Positions 8,776-17,723 of a stretch of 64,000 nucleotides of DNA are shown here, one piece after another. The first letter of the stretch is position 1; each line of letters opens with the position of its first letter. The position numbers and the translations under genes are program-made. This DNA is from Chlorogloeopsis sp038404745. Lineage in GTDB: Bacteria > Cyanobacteriota > Cyanobacteriia > Cyanobacteriales > Nostocaceae. The DNA lies in assembly GCF_038404745.2 (NCBI RefSeq), contig NZ_JAYKTT020000068.1:1-64000 (forward strand), given 5' to 3'. The notes below the pieces were generated by a model. The model was given only the letters and a program-made list of their open reading frames with translations. It was not told where the DNA came from and ran no database searches.

Positions 8776-9192
8776 TTACATAAAAGCTTCCCGTAAAGCC
8801 TTAATAATGTCAACATTGGCTTCCGGAAAAGCGAACTGCTCTAGTTCATCTAAACTTACCCAGCGGATTTCTGCGCATTCGATTGGTTGCGGAATACCCG
8901 TAATATGACGGCAATTATGTACTGTGAGGGTAACTCTTAGGTGTGTATAGGTATGGTCAATAGTGATTAGATGCTCACCTACTTCTATCACTATCGCCAA
9001 TTCTTCATATATTTCTCGTTGAATACAATCTTCGATTGTTTCACCAGGTTCGATTTTCCCTCCAGGAAATTCCCACAAACCACCCATTACTCCCTTGGGA
9101 AGACGCCGATCAATTAAAATTTGCCTCTTGTCGTTCCAAATTACAGCAACACCGATAATTTTATGAGGTGGGAGAGAAGTAGTTTCATTCAT
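8776..9192 (-). CDS. mutT: MutT-like NUDIX pyrophosphohydrolase
   Basis: A complete NUDIX box is present: GGKIEPGE followed by REIYEELAI, fitting G-x5-E-x7-R-E-U-x-E-E. The body is typical MutT, with GVAVIWNDKRQILIDRR at the N-terminus and a HITGIPQPIECAEIRWVSL substrate-side segment. The enzyme should hydrolyse oxidised nucleoside triphosphates such as 8-oxo-dGTP. I set the start at ATG 9192. The open frame continues to 9261, but those 23 codons fall in a dispersed repeat (9219-9335) and are not homologous to the family. Either that repeat landed against the promoter or a start was captured from it. Confidence 0.85.
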   Translation of the reverse strand: MNETTSLPPHKIIGVAVIWNDKRQILIDRRLPKGVMGGLWEFPGGKIEPGETIEDCIQREIYEELAIVIEVGEHLITIDHTYTHLRVTLTVHNCRHITGIPQPIECAEIRWVSLDELEQFAFPEANVDIIKALREAFM

Positions 9193-9218
9193 GGGAAAGC
9201 TGTTGGTTAGTAGATAGT

Positions 9219-9335
9219 AGGGGAGCCAGTGCGCCCTTGCGGGTTTCCCGCGTTGTAGCAACTGGCGTGCGGGTTTTGCTGATAATCTTGCCGTTCAAAC
9301 CAAGAATTTATCTTCTAAACCCGCCCGTACAGTGG
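9219..9335. repeat. Dispersed two-module repeat, copy B
   Basis: Same element as at 2239-2352 and in the same orientation: GCGCCCTTGCGGGTTTCCC, then CGCGTTGTAGCAACTGGCGT, then a palindromic module ending AAACCCGCCCGTAC. It lies just upstream of the MutT start codon (9192), so it occupies the probable promoter or leader of that gene. Confidence 0.7.
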
Positions 9336-9371
9336 TGAGCCAGCACTCTTGGGAGGGTAACACGGGCGCAG

Positions 9372-9485
9372 GTGACTGGCGTCAACTGGCGTGTCGGTTT
9401 TGCTGATAATCTTGCCATTTATTGATAATTTATCTTTATAAACCCGCACTGGCTCCGCAAGGGCGCGCTGCCTCCTGTACAGTGG
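9372..9485. repeat. Dispersed repeat, copy C, rearranged
   Basis: The left half repeats module 2 of copy B in the same orientation (TCGGTTTTGCTGATAATCTT). The right half (CTCCGCAAGGGCGCGCTGCC to the CCTGTAC end) is module 1 in reverse orientation. The copy therefore looks like a hybrid of two elements or an inverted module. No gene is affected. Confidence 0.65.
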
Positions 9486-9819
9486 TTAGTAGTTGACTTT
9501 GACGCTAAATGAAAAACTCGACAAAAGACTGCCGAGTTTGTATTTTATTACGATTTATAACAATATTTTATTATTTATCAATTTTATTTAGTCTAGTTCC
9601 AGTTTTTAGAATTATCTAATTTTTGTTCAGACGAACTGAAAAAAATAAGTCTGGGCAAAAGTCTGAATGTTAAATTCTGGATGATTGAACATAGGGGTAA
9701 TGTAAAACTGTGAGATTGTCAGCACAGACAGATGAGTATTGAATTTGTTGTGTGTAGTCGGCATAAAAGCAGGAACCAAACAATCTAGAATTTATATTCA
9801 TAAAGTAAATTTCTAATTG
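9486..9819. other. Non-coding spacer with a possible terminator
   Basis: AT-rich spacer downstream of the DUF760 gene. AAACTCG and CGAGTTT arms lie close together at about 9513-9540 and could form a weak terminator on the minus strand. No open frame with a plausible start is seen. Confidence 0.35.
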
Positions 9820-10164
9820 TTATTCATTTTCTGGATTGTGAGGTTCCATTCCTTGCAATGCTAATTCAAAATTCATTCTTTGTTCAGCGTTACGCAAAAA
9901 GTAACCGCTAATCATAGCTGATGCCAACAAGCGACCAAGGTTTTCCCGACTGGTAGTAATGGTAACATCAAAGTGTTCGGAAGGTAGATTCCCTAATAGT
10001 CCGATGATATTGCGTTCCATCACTTGGAGGACTTCTGAAGAACCAGGTTTGGAAAGCTGACTGATAGTCTCTGGACTTAAAGATTTAACATATTGCCATA
10101 ACGGGCTGCTAGCCTCTGACTCAGAGTTAAAAAATTCTGAAACTCGATTGGATGGGTTACTCAC
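9820..10164 (-). CDS. DUF760 family protein
   Basis: The 114-residue acidic soluble protein is recognisable as DUF760, a family shared by cyanobacteria and chloroplasts. It shows LWQYVKSLSPETISQLS, VMERNIIGLLGNLP and the closing LGRLLASAMISGYFLRNAEQR helix. The function is not established. I choose the GTG at 10164, because AGGAGG stands at the right distance before it. The apparent upstream ATG at 10197 would place this ribosome binding site inside the coding frame. The gene is monocistronic and lies downstream of the sigma factor gene on the same strand, with a repeat between them. Confidence 0.85.
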   Translation of the reverse strand: MSNPSNRVSEFFNSESEASSPLWQYVKSLSPETISQLSKPGSSEVLQVMERNIIGLLGNLPSEHFDVTITTSRENLGRLLASAMISGYFLRNAEQRMNFELALQGMEPHNPENE

Positions 10165-10366
10165 GTCTTTTCCTCCTGTTATATTGACCAGTAACACTTA
10201 AAGCTATCTAAATAGGTATAATTTACTAAATTTTATCCTTAATTCAATGTATGAATTTACTATCATGTGTTCTTGGAACCTAATGTAACAGGCTATTTTT
10301 CTATTGGCAGTCGTTGTAACCGTACCAAATGAGCCGGAAAGTATCACCTTGTGAGTTAGTGGTTAG

Positions 10367-10480
10367 TAGGGGCGGTTTGCCGATGATTTTTCGGTTGAAA
10401 CCGACAATTTATCTTTTAAACCTGCACGGCAGTCGCTACAACGCGGGGAACCCGCAAGGGCGCGCTGCCTCCCGTATAGT
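10367..10480. repeat. Dispersed two-module repeat, copy D (inverted)
   Basis: Reverse orientation relative to copy A. On the minus strand, module 1 (ACGGGAGGCAGCGCGCCCTT, then GCGTTGTAGCGACTGCCGTG) is nearly identical to copy A. The palindromic module 2 is turned round relative to module 1. It sits between DUF760 and the sigma gene. Confidence 0.72.
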
Positions 10481-10592
10481 AGTTAGTGGTTCTAGGTTCT
10501 ACAACTCTGGAAGATCAACGTACTGGCTCCTTTCCCACTCCTCCACTGCGTTGTTTCCGACTAACTACTATCCACTATCTACTATCTATCAA

Positions 10593-11549
10593 CTAACTTG
10601 CTAAATACTCTCCCATGTCAGATTTGGACTTGCGGAGTTTACTTAGGGCTTCTCGCTCGATTTGCCGTACTCTTTCACGGCTAATATTCAGCATCTCGCC
10701 AATTTTAGCCAAAGTAAGTGCTTTCCCATCAGTCAAACCAAAGCGCAGAGATATTACTTCCCTTTGTTGTGGGGTTAGTTCTGCCATTAGACGCTCTATG
10801 TCAGTAGATAGGGAAGATTGAGTCACAAACTCTTCTGGAGAAGCTGCTGTATCTTCTAACATTTCTCCAAGTTCGGTATCGTAGTTATCTCCTAACCGTA
10901 TATCTAGGGATAAAGGAACACGTGCTTGTTCTAGGTACTCTCGCACTTGCTTGGGAGTTAATTCTAATTCTTGTGCTAATTCAGAAACTGTAGCGGCACG
11001 TCCTAACCTTTGAGATAGATGGCGTTGTGCTTTTTTTATCTTGTTTAGTTTTTCAGTAATGTGAATTGGTAAGCGAATTGTACGCCCTTTCTCGGCGATC
11101 GCGCGAGTAATTGCTTGCCGTATCCACCAATAAGCATAAGTGGAAAATCTATAACCTTTAGTAGGGTCAAACTTTTCTACACCCCGCTGCATCCCAATGC
11201 TACCTTCTTGAATCAAGTCGAGCAAATCGACGTTGCGTTTGATGTACTTTTTTGCAACCGACACGACTAGCCGCAAGTTCGCTTCGACCATCTTGCGCTT
11301 GGCAATTTCACCTTCGGCGATCGCTTCGTTTAATTCTGCTGCTTCTAACTTTGTCGCTTTTGCCCACTCTTCTAAAGTTGGTTGACGGCCTAACAGGGTA
11401 GCAAGAGATTCCCTCACTTCATACAAAGCTGTTGAACGTTGCACCTGTTTGCCATAAAAAATTTCTTCCTCATGGGTTAGGAGTGGCACACGGCCAATCT
11501 CACGCAGGTAAGTCCGCACAAGGTCTGTAGCTGTCTGAGCGGTCTTCAT
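10593..11549 (-). CDS. sigD: Group 2 (non-essential) sigma-70 factor, SigD-like
   Basis: The 318-residue sigma factor lacks region 1.1 but has region 1.2 (DLVRTYLREIGRVPLLTHEEE), regions 2.1-2.4 (NLRLVVSVAKKY through YAYWWIRQAITRAI and GRTIRLPIHI), region 3, and region 4 with the helix-turn-helix TLAKIGEMLNISRERVRQIE. That layout defines cyanobacterial group 2 sigma factors, which recognise SigA-type promoters and respond to light, carbon, nitrogen or redox stress. The SigD name is based on overall resemblance and the neighbouring carB and dps genes, an arrangement I recall from Anabaena but have not checked. SigB or SigE subtypes remain possible. Its long upstream region suggests regulated expression. 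Confidence 0.85.
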   Translation of the reverse strand: MKTAQTATDLVRTYLREIGRVPLLTHEEEIFYGKQVQRSTALYEVRESLATLLGRQPTLEEWAKATKLEAAELNEAIAEGEIAKRKMVEANLRLVVSVAKKYIKRNVDLLDLIQEGSIGMQRGVEKFDPTKGYRFSTYAYWWIRQAITRAIAEKGRTIRLPIHITEKLNKIKKAQRHLSQRLGRAATVSELAQELELTPKQVREYLEQARVPLSLDIRLGDNYDTELGEMLEDTAASPEEFVTQSSLSTDIERLMAELTPQQREVISLRFGLTDGKALTLAKIGEMLNISRERVRQIEREALSKLRKSKSDMGEYLAS

Positions 11550-12119
11550 GGCACTACTCTTTAGTAATTTTGGGTTTAACAGTTGGGTAGTTAACTGATG
11601 TAGATGTGTCTTGATGGGTACCTACCCAGTCAGGCTGGGAACCCGTTCTTTAACTTACAACTTACGCACTTGATAAATTCAGCGCCTCGTAAAAATCCAA
11701 TTTTGTTCTTAACTGCTAAAAATTACATTTCTTTTTTCTTTGTACAAGTATCTATAGTTAGATAAAAAGTAGCTTGTCGAACATGTCTTTTAATTTGACA
11801 TCGTAAACAAGTGTAACATTTATGATAAATTTTTGACCACAAAGCAGATAGAAATTTTTATTTTTGGCAGTTTTCTTTAACTCTATATTTTTGGGAATAT
11901 TATTCGCATCTTTATTCCATAACTGTAGCAGCGCTTAGAAAACTTTCTAATCTTTCTTAACAAAACTCAATAATAACGATAAGAATCTTTTTATGATACT
12001 TGTTAAATTTTTCCTGATTTTTGGAATTTATACGGAGAACAAGGGATTGGGGATTGGGGATTGTGGGAAGCGTTTTCTCCCCCATCTCCCCCATCTTCCC
12101 TCTCTTCCTAGTCCCCTAT
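11550..12119. other. Long leader/promoter region of the sigma factor gene
   Basis: 570 bp without a credible gene. The part next to the sigma gene is AT-rich and presumably holds its promoters. The part next to carB (12045-12118) is a low-complexity GGGGATTGGGGATT and CCCCCATCTCCCCCATC tract of the kind common between cyanobacterial genes. Confidence 0.4.
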
Positions 12120-15100
12120 TTAACGAACCATGCAGTATTCTTGGATAACTTTGACATCTAAAGTAGTATTTTGCAAGGAACGAATCGCGGCAACGGTGGC
12201 TTTTGCTCCGGCAATAGTAGTGATGATGGGGATTTTATAGGCTAAAGCTGTACGACGGATGAGTCTGGCATCGGTTTGGGCTTCTTCTCCAGAAGGGGTG
12301 TTGATAATGAGTTGGATTTTGCGATTTTTAATTGCGTCTAGGACATGGGGACGCCCTTCATGGAGTTTAAGTACTAACTCCACTTTTAAACCATGTTCTT
12401 GGAGGACGCGGCGTGTACCATCAGTTGCCATCACAGCAAAGCCTAAATCGAGAAATTCCTTGACAACAGGAACAACTGCTGCTTTATTGCGATCGTTCAT
12501 TGACACAAATACCGTACCACTTAAAGGTAAACGTTCGCCTGCACCTAATTCTGCTTTGGCAAAAGCGCGTCCAAAATCGCTGTCTATACCCATTACTTCA
12601 CCAGTAGAGCGCATCTCTGGACCGAGGATAGTATCGGTACCGGGAAATTTATTAAATGGCAACACTGCTTCTTTAACAGCGATATGGGATGGTATGACTT
12701 CTTGGGTAAAGCCAAGTTCCTCCAAAGTTTTGCCTGACATAATTAAGGATGCCAACTTTGCCAGAGGCACACCAGTGGCTTTAGAAACAAAAGGTACGGT
12801 TCGAGAGGCACGGGGATTGGCTTCCAAGATATAAACTTGGGGAGAATAACCTTGAGTACCAACAACGGCAAACTGAATATTCATCAGTCCTACCACATTC
12901 AACGCCTGTGCTAATTGCACTGTCCACTGACGAATTTGATTGAGAATTCCTGGTGGTAGAGAAATTGACGGTAAAGAACAAGCCGAGTCTCCAGAATGAA
13001 TGCCTGCTTGTTCGATGTGTTCCATGATGCCACCAATCACAACTCGTCCAGTTTGATCGGCGATCGCATCTACATCTACTTCAATCGCATTTTCTAGAAA
13101 CTTATCAATTAAGATTGGATGTTCTGGTTCAACCTGCACAGCAAAGGTCATATAGCGTTCTAATTCTGTATCGGAGTAGACTATTTCCATAGCCCGTCCC
13201 CCTAATACGTAACTAGGACGCACAACCACAGGGTAACCGATACGTTTGGCGACAATTAGCGCATCCTCGTAAGTACGGGCAATGCCGTTTGGTGGTTGAG
13301 CAATATTTAATTCTTTGAGAACTTTCTCAAACCGCTCCCTATCTTCGGCAATATCAATTGAATCTGGAGGAGTTCCCCAAATGCAAGTGGTGACATTTGC
13401 CTCCTTAGCAGCTGGTGAGTGCAAATATCGCTCGATTGGTACTGCCAACTTCAAAGGTGTTTGTCCGCCAAACTGCACAATCACTCCCACCGGATTCTCC
13501 GCTTCGATGATGTTGAGTACATCTTCTTTTGTCAGCGGTTCAAAATAAAGGCGATCGCTTGTGTCATAGTCTGTTGAAACTGTTTCGGGATTGGAGTTAA
13601 CCATGATGGTTTCATACTCCGCTTTTTTTAAAGCAAAGGCAGCATGACAACAACAATAGTCAAATTCTATTCCCTGACCGATCCGGTTGGGGCCACCACC
13701 CAAAATCATTATCTTAGGTTTATCGGTGGGTATAACCTCTGTTTCTTCTTCGTAAGTGGAATAATAGTATGGAGTAAAAGCCTCAAACTCAGCCGCGCAG
13801 GTATCTACTGTTTTGTAAACAGGGATAACACCTAATTGTTTGCGGTATGTTCTGACTTCATCTTCGCTAGTTTTAGTAGCATAGGCAATTTGGCGATCGC
13901 TAAATCCTTGCCGCTTCACTTCATACATTTGCCCTTTTGTCAGCTGCTGCAAGGGCGTGCGCTTAAGAAATTTTTCTATCTCTAGCAGTTCCTGCATTTT
14001 ATCGAGGAACCACGGATCGATACCAGTTAATTCGTAGATTTCTTCAATACTCAACCCTAACTGCATGGCATGACGCACGGCAAAAATCCGTTCTGGATTT
14101 GGTGTGCGCAGTTGGGCGCGAATTTGCTCACCGCTGGGAAGTTTTTCTTTGGCATCACATCCCCAACCAGCTCGCCCAGTTTCTAAAGAACGCAGTGCTT
14201 TTTGGAAAGACTCGTTAAATGTGCGTCCCATTGCCATTGCTTCGCCGACTGATTTCATTTGTGTTGTCAGCACAGGTTCGGCACCGGGGAACTTTTCAAA
14301 GGCAAAGCGGGGTACTTTGGTGACTACATAATCAATTGTCGGTTCAAAAGAAGCGGGTGTTTTTTTGGTGATGTCATTGTTAATTTCATCCAAGGTATAA
14401 CCGACTGCTAACTTTGCTGCCATCTTCGCGATCGGGAAACCAGTCGCTTTTGATGCTAAAGCTGAACTGCGAGACACGCGGGGATTCATCTCAATTACAA
14501 CTACTTCCCCATTTACAGGGTTGACGGCGAACTGGATGTTGGAACCGCCAGTTTCTACACCGATCTCGCGGATAATTTTGATTGCCATGTCCCGCAACCG
14601 CTGGTATTCTTTATCGGTAAGGGTTTGAGCGGGTGCAACAGTAATTGAGTCTCCGGTGTGGATGCCCATTGGATCGAGGTTTTCAATCGAGCAGATAATT
14701 ACCACGTTATCTGCCAAGTCGCGCATGACTTCTAGTTCGTATTCTTTCCATCCCAACAAAGATTGATCGATGAGAATTTGCGATACAGGCGAAGCATCTA
14801 AGCCTGTTTGCGCCATTTCGGCAAATTCTTCTTCGTTATAAGCAATACCGCCACCAGTACCACCCATTGTAAAGGCGGGACGAATAATTAAAGGATAAGT
14901 GCCGATACGACGGGCGATCGCTTTGGCTTCTTCTGGTGATGAAGCCGTGCCGCTAGGACATACCTTCACCCCAATTTTTGCCATTGCTTCGTTAAACAGT
15001 TTTCTGTCTTCGGCTTTCTCAATGGCTGGTAACTTTGCACCAATCAACTCAACATTGTATTTTTCTAGGACTCCATTTTTTGATAAAGCTACAGCAATGT

Positions 15101-15389
15101 TAAGGGCGGTTTGTCCTCCCATTGTTGGTAGGAGGGCGTCGGGGCGTTCTTTGGCGATAACTTTTTCGACTAATTCTGGTGTTAGAGGTTCAATATAAGT
15201 GCGATCAGCTGTTTCCGGATCGGTCATGATTGTTGCAGGATTGGAGTTGACTAGTACCACTTCGTAGTTTTCTTCTCGCAACGCCTTGCAGGCTTGGGTG
15301 CCAGAATAGTCAAACTCACAGGCTTGCCCAATCACTATAGGGCCAGATCCTAGTAGGAGAATTTTTTTAATGTCATCACGGCGGGGCAT
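12120..15389 (-). CDS. carB: Carbamoyl-phosphate synthase large subunit
   Basis: The 1089-residue protein has the full CarB duplication. The first ATP-grasp half starts with PRRDDIKKILLLGSGPIVIG and the second near residue 560 with MILGGGPNRIGQGIEFDYCC. Each half has an N-P-E/A-T-x-x-T/S-D nucleotide-binding phrase. The C-terminal MGS-like allosteric domain holds VMATDGTRRVLQEHG and IINTPSGE. The large subunit makes carbamoyl phosphate from bicarbonate, ATP and ammonia passed from CarA, feeding pyrimidine and arginine synthesis. Length is normal and no motif is broken. carA is not adjacent, as is usual in cyanobacteria. ATG at 15389. Confidence 0.97.
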   Translation of the reverse strand: MPRRDDIKKILLLGSGPIVIGQACEFDYSGTQACKALREENYEVVLVNSNPATIMTDPETADRTYIEPLTPELVEKVIAKERPDALLPTMGGQTALNIAVALSKNGVLEKYNVELIGAKLPAIEKAEDRKLFNEAMAKIGVKVCPSGTASSPEEAKAIARRIGTYPLIIRPAFTMGGTGGGIAYNEEEFAEMAQTGLDASPVSQILIDQSLLGWKEYELEVMRDLADNVVIICSIENLDPMGIHTGDSITVAPAQTLTDKEYQRLRDMAIKIIREIGVETGGSNIQFAVNPVNGEVVVIEMNPRVSRSSALASKATGFPIAKMAAKLAVGYTLDEINNDITKKTPASFEPTIDYVVTKVPRFAFEKFPGAEPVLTTQMKSVGEAMAMGRTFNESFQKALRSLETGRAGWGCDAKEKLPSGEQIRAQLRTPNPERIFAVRHAMQLGLSIEEIYELTGIDPWFLDKMQELLEIEKFLKRTPLQQLTKGQMYEVKRQGFSDRQIAYATKTSEDEVRTYRKQLGVIPVYKTVDTCAAEFEAFTPYYYSTYEEETEVIPTDKPKIMILGGGPNRIGQGIEFDYCCCHAAFALKKAEYETIMVNSNPETVSTDYDTSDRLYFEPLTKEDVLNIIEAENPVGVIVQFGGQTPLKLAVPIERYLHSPAAKEANVTTCIWGTPPDSIDIAEDRERFEKVLKELNIAQPPNGIARTYEDALIVAKRIGYPVVVRPSYVLGGRAMEIVYSDTELERYMTFAVQVEPEHPILIDKFLENAIEVDVDAIADQTGRVVIGGIMEHIEQAGIHSGDSACSLPSISLPPGILNQIRQWTVQLAQALNVVGLMNIQFAVVGTQGYSPQVYILEANPRASRTVPFVSKATGVPLAKLASLIMSGKTLEELGFTQEVIPSHIAVKEAVLPFNKFPGTDTILGPEMRSTGEVMGIDSDFGRAFAKAELGAGERLPLSGTVFVSMNDRNKAAVVPVVKEFLDLGFAVMATDGTRRVLQEHGLKVELVLKLHEGRPHVLDAIKNRKIQLIINTPSGEEAQTDARLIRRTALAYKIPIITTIAGAKATVAAIRSLQNTTLDVKVIQEYCMVR

Positions 15390-15920
15390 AGTTGTCGCTT
15401 TGGAGTAAGAGAATACAAATCCTGATTATTTTAAAGGTCTTTACCCACCACTAATGCTGTTTATTATCAACTTTTCTGTAACTGTTTGCAGAGAACAGAC
15501 AAGGAGCAGGATACTTGATATCAGTTTGTTTAGAGTCTAAGCGGGTAGTCTTTAGTCTTGTTTAAGTCAGGATGACATGACAAACAGAACTGATAGAAGT
15601 TAGAAGCAGCTATCACAATTGCATAGTAAAAAATATATGTATTTGCATTTACTTTTTTAATTTTTACATTTTGAATTTTTATCTTTGCTGTCTTAGTCTG
15701 TCTAAAATTGTATGTGATAACTATGAATAAATTTATCAATTGTCTAAATCATATAAAAAATATTATTAGCTATATTTCTCAATTACTGAATTGTTTTTCG
15801 GTAAGCATCAGCAAGACAAAATTTAATGCTTTTACTCAGTTAAACAAGAATACTTTCTAATAGCTGCGTCAAAGGAATACCTAGAAGTAAGCTTTGTGTT
15901 TTTTTGTATACATATATTAA
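15390..15920. other. Non-coding AT-rich spacer upstream of carB
   Basis: The carB promoter should lie here. A 69-codon minus-strand frame (15530-15739) is very AT-rich, lacks a ribosome site and resembles no family, so I do not call it. Confidence 0.4.
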
Positions 15921-15960
15921 AAAAGGCAGAGATATTCAAAGATATCATTTTCTGCCTTTT
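15921..15960 (-). terminator. Rho-independent terminator of the Dps gene
   Basis: AAAAGGCAGA (15921-15930) and TCTGCCTTTT (15951-15960) are perfect 10-bp inverted arms. A nested GATATT/GATATC pair lies between them. On the minus strand the 3' arm runs into a T tract. It lies about 75 bp past the dps stop codon. Confidence 0.75.
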
Positions 15961-16035
15961 CTTTATAATTTATTTAGAACTAGAGCATCTAACTTTTTCT
16001 TTGGTCTCAAACAGACAGCTTGAGTAATTAGGATA

Positions 16036-16590
16036 TTAGTTTTGAGCAGGCTGAACAAATCCTAAGGTTAAACTGTCTTTGGCAAGGAAGTGAGCCAGAT
16101 GGTAAGCACGTTCTTCTGTTTTCAACAGAATTTGTTCATATAAATAACGAGTAGCGCGATCGCCTAAACTCTCAGCTTGTGAAGCTTGGCTGCGAATCAG
16201 CTTAATCATCGCTTGTTCTGCTTTGAGGTCATTTTCCACCATTTGACGGCAAGAGAATACACCATCAGATTCTGGCTCGAAGCAGCACAATTCGGCTAGT
16301 TTGCTGAAGCTAGCAGCTGGTACACCGCCTAGTCCATTTAAACGCTCTCCAATTTCATGGATGTGTCCTTGAACTTCCTCATAGCTTTCATTAAAAAACT
16401 CGTGCAGTGAGTAAAATTCTGCACCTTCAACTACAAAATGGTGTTTTTGGTACTGCAAGTACAGTGCTTGAAAACTAGCTAAAGCGACATTAAAGCCTTC
16501 ACAAACTGGTGTCGTTACACTGCGATCTAGCAGTACAGGATTGTCATAAACTTGACCAAAGTTTTGTAATAAAGTTTGTGTTTCAGACAT
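16036..16590 (-). CDS. dps: Dps-family mini-ferritin, apparently with a His-type ferroxidase centre
   Basis: The 184-residue four-helix-bundle protein of the Dps/starvation family stores iron oxidatively and detoxifies peroxide as a 12-mer. The canonical E. coli ligands are His51, His63, Asp67, Asp78 and Glu82. Aligned through KHHF (50/51), SLHEFFNE (63) and HIHEIGERL, this protein has His51, His63, Asn67, His78 and Glu82. Both aspartates are therefore replaced, one of them by His. From memory, this matches the His-type centre described for Nostoc punctiforme Dps4 and Thermosynechococcus DpsA. The start follows GAGGAGAACC. A strong terminator follows the gene. Confidence 0.9.
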   Translation of the reverse strand: MSETQTLLQNFGQVYDNPVLLDRSVTTPVCEGFNVALASFQALYLQYQKHHFVVEGAEFYSLHEFFNESYEEVQGHIHEIGERLNGLGGVPAASFSKLAELCCFEPESDGVFSCRQMVENDLKAEQAMIKLIRSQASQAESLGDRATRYLYEQILLKTEERAYHLAHFLAKDSLTLGFVQPAQN

Positions 16591-17329
16591 GGTTCTCCTC
16601 GCTTTGAAGCAGTTATTCTTTACTAACCGCTTGGTCTCTACATCCTAGCATTTTAAGAAATGAAATCAAGACCAAGCAATACGATAAAAGTTTGATTTTT
16701 TAGAAGTAATAAAACTTCTACTTTTATTACTTAACGACGATAAATCTCATCAATATCTCATCAATATTTCATTAACAGTATTAACAGTTTTTCTATTTAT
16801 CTATATACAGTCGTCTATTTCCTTGTCAGGAATAAAGGTAATGGCGTGGATAATAATTTAGGCATCAGTGATCTGTATTCCTAAGCTAATAATCATTCAA
16901 ATTGCATCCCCGCGTCTTTCTAAGGCTAAGGATTATGCAACTTAAAGGCGGATTAGCTTATTCACTTTACCAGCCCCAACCGATAGTTTTTTACCCTTGC
17001 CATTTTGCCATTACCCATATTTTTGTAATCATCAAAATCTTGCCTACAACTAAAAGTTCCAGGCTAATAGCGCAAGTTCACCTCAGTAGACTTAAATACG
17101 CAGCGTCAGTTATCTCACCAGAAAATCCATTCTCTAGCTAAATAGCGATGACGCGGAGATTGCCAAGATATTGTAACGACAAGCTTTCTAGCCCCTAGCT
17201 CCTAGCCGCTAGCGGGATGGTTGAGATTTTTTTTCAAAAACTACTGAGAAAAGTTCGCACTTAGGTTATTCTGATTTAAGGAGTAATACTCCGCACAATC
17301 AAAACCATAAAAAAGCGATAACACACCAT
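16591..17329. other. Non-coding region upstream of dps
   Basis: 740 bp between the divergent dps and Asr1405-type genes. A 79-codon plus frame at 16902-17141 has no ribosome site and looks like chance. The segment nearest dps is AT-rich and should hold its promoter. GGAGTAATACTCC at about 17280-17292 is a small palindrome upstream of the next gene, possibly an operator. Confidence 0.35.
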
Positions 17330-17617
17330 TTGCTGCGATTTTCTAGCATTCTGGGGGCAGGAATCTTGAAGTCTTTCAGTTCAAAATTACAAGAAAAACA
17401 CGTTATAGAAGTGAATTGGGCAGAGCGTTGGCTAGTTTATCAGCGCCTACAGGAACTAGATATTCCTTGTTGGTGTGAGGCTAACGAGCCATTAACAGTC
17501 CAAATTGACAATACTCTTGCAGCTATTCAAGTTTGGAGTGTGATGCGACAATTCACAGTCTCTCGTCAAGAATTGATTTGGACTTTAGAACTCTGTTGGC
17601 AGCATCGCCATCAGTAG
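17330..17617 (+). CDS. Asr1405/Asl0597-type small conserved cyanobacterial protein
   Basis: The product is a small soluble protein whose core VNWAERWLVYQRLQELDIPCWC and the closing SRQELIWTLELCWQ resemble a cyanobacterial family named after Anabaena Asr1405/Asl0597. The function is not known. The start is uncertain: the frame opens at TTG 17330, another TTG at 17366 has AGGA just before it, and there is no in-frame ATG. The homologous core begins near residue 26, so a shorter product is quite possible. It lies 100 bp before the ferredoxin-like gene on the same strand. Confidence 0.65.
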   Translation: MLRFSSILGAGILKSFSSKLQEKHVIEVNWAERWLVYQRLQELDIPCWCEANEPLTVQIDNTLAAIQVWSVMRQFTVSRQELIWTLELCWQHRHQ

Positions 17618-17723
17618 TTAAACGCTAAAAAGCCTTGAATTCGGATGGGAAGCTGTTGTGCATCTCAAAACCTGCCTTCCCTGATTGCTGGTTTTCGTAA
17701 AAACTAAAGAAAAGGTTAGAAAC

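Noticed and set aside
15530..15739. 69-codon minus-strand frame upstream of carB
   Set aside because: Very AT-rich, Lys/Ile-biased, no ribosome site.
16902..17141. 79-codon plus-strand frame upstream of the Asr1405-type gene
   Set aside because: No ribosome site and no resemblance to any family; likely chance.
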